DNA from: CAYJPK01 sp964372035
GTDB taxonomy: Bacteria; Desulfobacterota; Desulfovibrionia; Desulfovibrionales; Desulfovibrionaceae
Reading direction: 5' to 3'
DNA: 32,382 bases
Assembly (NCBI GenBank): GCA_964372035.1
Contig: CAYJPK010000015.1
Span: forward strand, 1 to 32,382
Of the stretch, positions 27,757 to 32,382 are shown in pieces. Each line of letters begins with the position of its first letter. The stretch's first letter is position 1. The notes beneath the pieces were generated by a model. The model worked only from the letters and a program-made list of their open reading frames with translations, was not told the DNA's origin and made no database searches. The translations under genes and the position numbers were made by a program.

Positions 27757-28038
27757 TTATTTTCTTGTGCTTGTAAGTAAATGTTCATATTTCTTAAATG
27801 CTTGATAGCGCATAAGAGCAGAGCGTGGATTTGGTGAGCGTGTTCTGACCTTGTGTTTAAGCGCATCAAAAACACAAATATCAACGCAATAACCGCAGTT
27901 AAGGCAAAGCTCAAACGCATCTGTTGTTGACTGCGCTACACCATCATCATTCATTTTAATAACACGAACTGGGCAAACATCAACACACTTATGACAACTC
28001 GTGCATTTAGACGCATCAGTAGATATAAGTTGTTCCAT
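27757..28038 (-). CDS. 2[4Fe-4S] ferredoxin
   Basis: A 93-residue cytoplasmic electron carrier with two four-Cys cluster motifs: CTSCHKCVDVCPV (about 12-24) and CLNCGYCVDICVF (about 45-57). The spacing C-x2-C-x2-C-x3-C followed by Pro in the first motif is classical; the second lacks the Pro. The C-terminal tail is basic. It may deliver electrons to or from the dehydrogenase, perhaps as FixX does in carnitine systems, but FixABC/ETF genes are absent here. Start chosen at ATG 28038 with GAAGAG upstream; an in-frame GTG at 28077 lies inside a long inverted repeat and is less likely. Confidence 0.92.
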   Translation of the reverse strand: MEQLISTDASKCTSCHKCVDVCPVRVIKMNDDGVAQSTTDAFELCLNCGYCVDICVFDALKHKVRTRSPNPRSALMRYQAFKKYEHLLTSTRK

Positions 28039-28060
28039 AATTAACTCTTCTTCTTTTTCT

Positions 28061-28109
28061 ATGACAATATAGTTCACAAAGCTTAAAGCCTGTAAACTAT
28101 AATTGTCAT
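28061..28109. other. long inverted repeat between CoA-transferase and ferredoxin genes
   Basis: Arm 28061-28078 (ATGACAATATAGTTCACA) pairs with 28091-28109 with one bulge and one mismatch, around a 12-nt loop. No T-run follows on either strand, so it is not a standard terminator. It could be an mRNA processing or stability hairpin that sets expression of the ferredoxin and downstream genes, or an operator. Confidence 0.6.
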
Positions 28110-28164
28110 AAAATTAATGATAAACAGGACTAAACTAGATTTAACTAGCTTAGCTCAAACTAAA

Positions 28165-29364
28165 TTAAGTTTGTGAAATTGCACCACTGGCAATCAGTTC
28201 ATCGATTTTTTCTTGAGAATAACCAATGCTTTGTAACACCTGCGTACTATGTGCACCAGATTGAGAAGGAGCACTTGAATTGAAGTCAATAGGTGTTTTG
28301 CTAAACTTAATTGGTGTAGATACAGTTAAAACATCACCAACCTTAGGCTGTTTAATTGTATTTATCACATTAAGTTTCTTAGTATCTTCGTTATTCATAA
28401 ACTCAACAAAGGTTTGAATTGCAGATACTGGAACATTAGCTTTAGTTAATTTTTCTTCAATTTCATATCTACCCATGGTAGAAGTAGCTTTTTCCATTTC
28501 AGCTATTAAAGCTTGAAGATTAGCTAAGCGATTTTCATTTGTATTAAAACGAGAATCATTAATGAGCGCACTAAGTCCAAGTGCATTACATGCATCAGCC
28601 CATTCTTTTTCGTTTGTTGTAGCAATTACAGCGTAACCATCTTTAGCTACAAATTCACCGTGAGGAGCATACCATGGATCATGGTTACCAGACTTATCAG
28701 TGAAATTGCCTGTTAAAGAGTGGTCAAGTACTGCGCTGTCGCACATATAGAAGGCGCAATCAAGCATAGCAATATCAACACGGCAACCTTTTCCAGTTGC
28801 TTGTTTGTTTAGTAAAGCCATTGAAAGACCACGCAATAAGTTTAAGCCTGCCCATGTATCACACATTGAAAAACCAGGCTTAATTGGAGGACCATTTGAT
28901 ACACCAGTTTGGCTAACTAAACCACTACGAGCTGCTGCAATAATATCCATGCAAGGCAGGTGTGAAAGTGGTCCATAAGTGCCAAATCCAGCGATTGAAC
29001 CATAAATTAATTGCGGATTAACCTTAATCATTTCCTCAAAGCCAAGTCCGAGTTTTTCTAAGGTACCAGCCTTATAGTTTTCAATCACAACATCAACTTT
29101 TGCAACTAAGTCCATAACAACTTTTTTGCCTTCAGGTGAACGCATATCAATTGCAATGCCTTTTTTGCCTTTGTTGTACTGGGTAAAATAAATACTTGTA
29201 TCATTAACGTAAGGGCCATATTCACGAGAAATATCACCAGCCCCTGGACGTTCAATTTTTATAACATCTGCACCAAGATCAGCTAGCATCATGCCACAAA
29301 AAGGCGCAGCTAGAACTTGTGAAAAGTCTAGGACTTTAATTCCTTCAAGAGGTCTTGTTTTCAT
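28165..29364 (-). CDS. family III CoA-transferase (CaiB/BaiF type), with catalytic Asp
   Basis: A 399-residue cytoplasmic enzyme moving CoA between an acyl-CoA and a carboxylate. Family signatures are the N-terminal LEGIKVLDFSQVLAAPFCGMML, LADLGADVIKIERPGAGD, and YNKGKKGIAIDMRSPEGK. The region GFSMCDTWAGLNLL aligns with the I-G-D-x-x-x-G block that holds the catalytic Asp (Asp169 of formyl-CoA transferase), and Asp is present. It follows a homologue lacking this Asp by 38 nt, with AAAGGA Shine-Dalgarno. The combination with BCCT, dehydrogenase and thioesterases suggests carnitine- or betaine-like CoA metabolism. The donor and acceptor are unknown. Confidence 0.92.
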   Translation of the reverse strand: MKTRPLEGIKVLDFSQVLAAPFCGMMLADLGADVIKIERPGAGDISREYGPYVNDTSIYFTQYNKGKKGIAIDMRSPEGKKVVMDLVAKVDVVIENYKAGTLEKLGLGFEEMIKVNPQLIYGSIAGFGTYGPLSHLPCMDIIAAARSGLVSQTGVSNGPPIKPGFSMCDTWAGLNLLRGLSMALLNKQATGKGCRVDIAMLDCAFYMCDSAVLDHSLTGNFTDKSGNHDPWYAPHGEFVAKDGYAVIATTNEKEWADACNALGLSALINDSRFNTNENRLANLQALIAEMEKATSTMGRYEIEEKLTKANVPVSAIQTFVEFMNNEDTKKLNVINTIKQPKVGDVLTVSTPIKFSKTPIDFNSSAPSQSGAHSTQVLQSIGYSQEKIDELIASGAISQT

Positions 29365-29402
29365 ATTCTATCCTTTCGCTATGTATAAGCTATGTAAAAT
29401 TT

Positions 29403-30578
29403 TTAGATAACACCACTTTTCTTGAGTTCGTCAAGTTTTGCAGTATCAAGATTAAGGCTAGCATAAATTTCAGCATTATCTGCGCCTAGTCGTGGAGCGC
29501 TAACAAAGCCTTCTTCAGTTTCGCCAACAAATTTTACTGGTCGCCCTGGCATTACAAATTCACCTAATTCTTCGTCATTAACAGTAACAATCATATTTCT
29601 GACTTGTAATTGAGGTTGCTCGAGCGCCTCTTTAGTTGTACTACACATTGTTCCAGGAATTAAAACACTATCACACATTTCTGCTACTTCTTCCATAGTA
29701 TAATTTTCAAACATTTCAGCAATTTGGTTTCTCAAATCACCAAAATAGTTCGCACCACGGGTAACATTTGTGTTATATCTTTCGTCAGTTATCCAGTCTT
29801 CACGCTCAAATACCATGCAGAATTTTTTCCACATATCGTCAGAGGAAATACCCATAGCAACATAACCATTTTTACATTTAATAATGTCATATGGGTTAAT
29901 GAGCGGGTGAGCATTACCAGTACGCATTGGATCTTCGCCTGTAATACCGTGAGTGATAACTTTATCTTCTGTAATTGCGATTAACGAGCTACAAAGAGCT
30001 GTTTCAACTATTTGACCTTCACCTGTTTGTCTAGCATGTAAAAGAGCTAAACAAATACCAGAGGAGAGGAAGCTTGCATTGTATTTTTGAGCAATTTGGA
30101 AGCCGATTCTGGTTGGTGGATTTTCAGCAAAACCAGTAACATGCATTGCACCCATCTTAGCTTGAGTAACAAGCTCTGATTGTGCAACTTCTTGACTACA
30201 ATCATAACCATAAGCTGTGGTTCTTGCATAAACAATTGATGGTTTTATAGCTGAAATGTCATCATAACCAATGCCAAGAGCTTCTAAAGTGCCTGGTTTA
30301 AAGTTTTCAATAATAACATCAGCGCTAAGTACTAAATCTTTATAGATTTTTTGACCTTCTTCAGTCCATAAATTTAAGGTAATACTCTTTTTACCACGGT
30401 CACGAAATGCATGGTAAGCGCTAGCACCATTTTTCATTGGACCAAAATTTCTGAGTGTATCTCCACCTTGTGGAGTTTCTATTTTGATGACCTCTGCGCC
30501 GTAGTCAGCTAGTTCCATACCGCAAAAGCCTGAAAGTACAGTTAAATCAAGTATTCTTGTCCCTTTTAAAGGCAACAT
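29403..30578 (-). CDS. family III CoA-transferase homologue lacking the catalytic Asp
   Basis: A 391-residue CaiB/BaiF-type protein with LKGTRILDLTVLSGFCGMEL, LADYGAEVIKIETPQGGDTL, FRDRGKKSITLNLWTEEGQK and IENFKPGTLEALGIGYDDI. In the block that normally reads I-G-D-x-x-x-G it has IGFQIAQKYNASF, so Gln stands at the catalytic Asp. It probably acts as a structural or regulatory subunit with the next protein, as in heteromeric or fused two-domain family III enzymes, or performs a different reaction. GGAGA precedes the ATG. It is the first gene after the terminator of the second dehydrogenase copy; TTGACA on the minus strand near 30624-30629 is a possible -35 without a clear -10. Confidence 0.9.
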   Translation of the reverse strand: MLPLKGTRILDLTVLSGFCGMELADYGAEVIKIETPQGGDTLRNFGPMKNGASAYHAFRDRGKKSITLNLWTEEGQKIYKDLVLSADVIIENFKPGTLEALGIGYDDISAIKPSIVYARTTAYGYDCSQEVAQSELVTQAKMGAMHVTGFAENPPTRIGFQIAQKYNASFLSSGICLALLHARQTGEGQIVETALCSSLIAITEDKVITHGITGEDPMRTGNAHPLINPYDIIKCKNGYVAMGISSDDMWKKFCMVFEREDWITDERYNTNVTRGANYFGDLRNQIAEMFENYTMEEVAEMCDSVLIPGTMCSTTKEALEQPQLQVRNMIVTVNDEELGEFVMPGRPVKFVGETEEGFVSAPRLGADNAEIYASLNLDTAKLDELKKSGVI

Positions 30579-30628
30579 AATGCTCTCCTTTTACATAGGA
30601 GAAAGGTATATCTCCCAGTTCTTTGTCA

Positions 30629-30667
30629 AAAAAAATAACCGTAAGAAATTAAATCCTTACGGTTATT
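30629..30667 (-). terminator. terminator after acyl-CoA dehydrogenase copy 2
   Basis: AATAACCGTAAG (30634-30645) and CTTACGGTTATT (30656-30667) form a perfect 12-bp stem, followed by a T-run on the minus strand. It separates the dehydrogenase from the CoA-transferase genes, so the latter need their own promoter or read-through. Confidence 0.85.
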
Positions 30668-30679
30668 AACTAAATCGTA

Positions 30680-31861
30680 TTATGAATTGTACGCCCAACC
30701 AGTGTAAATTTCTGGTCCACGTTTTTTGATTTGACCGCCAACGATAACTCGTTGAATTTCTGAAGTACCTTCCCAGATACGATCAACACGGGTATCACGC
30801 CATAAGCGCTCAACAGGGTTTTCTCTCATGTAGCCACGGCCACCTAAGATTTGAACTGCCTTATCACATACACGTCCTACCATTTCAGAACAGTATAATT
30901 TGATAGCAGATGCACGAGCGTGCTTCATTTTACGATCTGCATTTGGTTGAGAAATTTCCCAACAAATGCGATAGAGCATACTTTTTGCTGCCATAATATC
31001 CATAGCCATATCAGCAATCATAAATTCAATTGCTTGATAATCACGGATAGGCTTACCAAATGCGATACGTCCAGCTGCAAATTCATTAGCAACATTTAAT
31101 GAACGAATAGCACCACCAACACAACGTGCAGCAATACCTAATCTAGCTTCAACAAACCAGTCTTTAGTCATTTCAAAGCCGTCACCAACTTTACCTAAGA
31201 TTTTGTCATCAGCAACTTCAACATTTTCAAAGGTAAATTCAGGGTGCTTGAAAGCAAAGTGGTGAGTGAATTTAGGTGTGCGTTTAATGCTTACACCAGG
31301 TTGATTTTTTTCAACAAAGAAAACAGTTGCTTTTTCAGGATCACCGTCAACATGAGCGTGAACGAGGATAAAGTCAGCAACATCACCAACAGTAACATAC
31401 CATTTTTCACCATTAATACGGTAACCGCCGTCAATTTTAGTAGCAGTAGTTAAACACATATTAGGATCAGAACCAGCGTCAGCTTCAGTGATAGCATAAG
31501 CATCACGACGCTTGTTTTGACATGATGGGATTAAATATTCATCAATTTGAGCTTGAGTGCCGAAGCGCATCGGGTATGAAGGCTGTGGAACTGCGTCCCA
31601 AATAGCGCCAGTAGACATACCGAGCTGCTCACTAACTAACATTTGCTCAAATAAGGTCATGCCTTGACCACCGTGTTCTTTAGTGTGGTTAGTAGCGTTA
31701 AAGCCCCAGTCCATAACTTTTTGATTGATGATAGCGTGAGTCTCTGGTGTAAGACCGTCGTTATCTTCACATTCCATTTCGTATGGGAAAAGTACTTGTT
31801 CTGTAAACTCTTTCGCTTTGATTTGTAATTCACGGTGTTCTTTGCTTAATGTAAAATCCAT
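30680..31861 (-). CDS. acyl-CoA dehydrogenase family flavoprotein, copy 2
   Basis: Encodes a 393-residue protein identical in every residue to that at 24465-25646; the motifs, catalytic Glu in WEGTSEIQR and FAD-binding segments are the same. This copy stands at the head of the CoA-transferase, ferredoxin and thioesterase genes, the position expected for a pathway enzyme, whereas copy 1 stands next to the transporter. Two copies with equal promoters would raise enzyme dose. The lack of any silent difference points to very recent duplication or ongoing gene conversion. Confidence 0.94.
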   Translation of the reverse strand: MDFTLSKEHRELQIKAKEFTEQVLFPYEMECEDNDGLTPETHAIINQKVMDWGFNATNHTKEHGGQGMTLFEQMLVSEQLGMSTGAIWDAVPQPSYPMRFGTQAQIDEYLIPSCQNKRRDAYAITEADAGSDPNMCLTTATKIDGGYRINGEKWYVTVGDVADFILVHAHVDGDPEKATVFFVEKNQPGVSIKRTPKFTHHFAFKHPEFTFENVEVADDKILGKVGDGFEMTKDWFVEARLGIAARCVGGAIRSLNVANEFAAGRIAFGKPIRDYQAIEFMIADMAMDIMAAKSMLYRICWEISQPNADRKMKHARASAIKLYCSEMVGRVCDKAVQILGGRGYMRENPVERLWRDTRVDRIWEGTSEIQRVIVGGQIKKRGPEIYTGWAYNS

Positions 31862-31881
31862 AATAAATCTCCTTAAATAAA

Positions 31882-31911
31882 ATGATATGTTTTGGTATAC
31901 ATATTTGTAAA
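31882..31911 (-). promoter_or_regulatory. probable promoter and operator, dehydrogenase copy 2
   Basis: Same minus-strand elements as for copy 1 (TTTACA, 18 nt, TATCAT, with ATATGT..ACATAT between them), shifted by 6215 nt. Confidence 0.45.
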
Positions 31912-32110
31912 ACTGATTAGGTGTATTTCAGTTTAGTTGACGTTAGCAAAGTTCAAATAAAAAGGCAAGAGCTAAATTTAATTTTTAGTAGTATTTTTTT
32001 ATAGAATATTTTATTTCATCTTAACATCTTTAAATAATAGAATAAATTTGATTTGATTTTATATGATTTTTAGATAAAACTACAATCAATTATTAAATAT
32101 GATTTTATGA

Positions 32111-32142
32111 ATGATAGTAATTTCATCTGAAATTACTATCAT
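32111..32142. other. perfect 15-bp inverted repeat
   Basis: ATGATAGTAATTTCA (32111-32125) pairs perfectly with 32128-32142 across a 2-nt loop. In repeat copy A only the outer ATAGTAA/TTACTAT pairing is retained. It forms the left end of copy B and would be a very stable RNA or cruciform hairpin. Confidence 0.65.
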
Positions 32143-32264
32143 TGACTGCGCTAGCAGGCAATCACTGCGAAAGCATAAGTGCAATTTTATTGCGCTGTTA
32201 AGTGTTGGAGCAAGTGTGACTTTTTTTACCGTGATGCTAGTGATGTCAACTTAAAATACTATAT
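32133..32264 (+). repeat. 132-nt dispersed intergenic repeat, copy B
   Basis: Ungapped match to 20107-20238, about 86% identical. The hairpin ATTGACTG/CAGGCAAT has one mismatch here; the GAAA-capped hairpin and the following GCAATTTTATT stretch are the best conserved parts. It lies upstream of a terminator-like hairpin at 32340-32372. Confidence 0.7.
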
Positions 32265-32339
32265 TTGCTAGCCAGATTTTTAAACGTCAGATTTTTAAAC
32301 AATAGACTAATTAAACTTTATTTTGTTTTTAGAGCAAAA

Positions 32340-32373
32340 AAAAAGGAAAGACTTAAAATATCTTTCCTTTTTA
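32340..32373. terminator. intrinsic terminator at the right edge
   Basis: AAAAAGGAAAGA (32340-32351) pairs with TCTTTCCTTTTT (32361-32372), with A-run and T-run on the two sides, so it can act in both directions. It may end a minus-strand gene outside the window or a plus-strand transcript through repeat copy B. Confidence 0.75.
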
Positions 32374-32382
32374 TAGTTTAGG

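Larger units (their letters stand above)
30658..31953 (-). repeat. 1296-bp direct repeat, copy 2
   Basis: The second copy of the block at 24443-25738, in the same orientation and without a visible difference. Immediately to the right the sequences differ by one inserted C and then diverge. Confidence 0.93.
31954..32382. other. 429-nt intergenic region to the window edge
   Basis: No supported gene. It contains a 15-bp perfect inverted repeat, copy B of the 132-nt repeat, a 13-bp direct repeat (CAGATTTTTAAAC at 32273-32285 and 32288-32300) and a terminator hairpin. A 47-codon reading frame (32111-32254) exists but is not supported as a gene. Confidence 0.7.

Overview
This 32.4-kb window is AT-rich bacterial chromosome, apparently from a Gram-negative anaerobe. 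The evidence is a Sec-exported tripartite (TTT-type) solute receptor, a hybrid dCache sensor kinase, MEP isoprenoid synthesis (ispG), a long-form hisG, class III polyhydroxyalkanoate (PHA) synthase and CoA-dependent metabolism of small acids. Adjacent ispG and proS together with hisI-hisG and class III PhaEC make me lean towards a low-GC, possibly host-associated Desulfobacterota/Desulfovibrio relative. That placement is weak, since there is no rRNA or ribosomal protein to check it with.

Layout. 1-203: non-coding hairpins. 204-1116 (-): a broken thioredoxin-reductase-like gene. 1225-4969 (-): pyrD overlapped by a hybrid histidine kinase. 5201-9374 (-): housekeeping genes hisG, hisI, proS and ispG, the first three tightly coupled. 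9586-15621 (+): an operon of a small TPR-like protein, a YhaO/SbcD-type nuclease and a very large YhaN/Rad50-like ATPase with transmembrane segments in its middle. 15873-19857 (+): a PdxA2-like dehydrogenase with a complete TctBAC transporter, preceded by two perfect palindromes. 20387-22572 (+): phaE and phaC. 22781-31861 (-): an accessory CoA cassette. In transcription order the cassette is an acyl-CoA dehydrogenase, two family III CoA-transferases, a 2[4Fe-4S] ferredoxin, two hotdog thioesterases, a DMT exporter, a second acyl-CoA dehydrogenase identical to the first, and a divergent BCCT transporter.

How the genes may work together. The cassette resembles carnitine/betaine systems: BCCT uptake, CaiB-like CoA transfer, CaiA-like oxidation or reduction, and thioesterases to release product or recycle CoA. 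It lacks a CoA ligase, enoyl-CoA hydratase and ETF in this window, so the substrate is open. Two features stand out. One CoA-transferase of the pair and one thioesterase of the pair have each lost the expected catalytic Asp, so each pair may work as a heteromer. Also, the two acyl-CoA dehydrogenase genes are identical over about 1.3 kb including promoters, as direct repeats around the cassette. The PhaEC pair could store acyl-CoA overflow as PHA.

A second, unexplained repeat of 132 nt lies in two intergenic regions (20107-20238 and 32133-32264), in the same orientation and about 86% identical without gaps. It contains small hairpins and brackets the whole PHA-plus-CoA region. It is the best candidate here for an undescribed element or small RNA.
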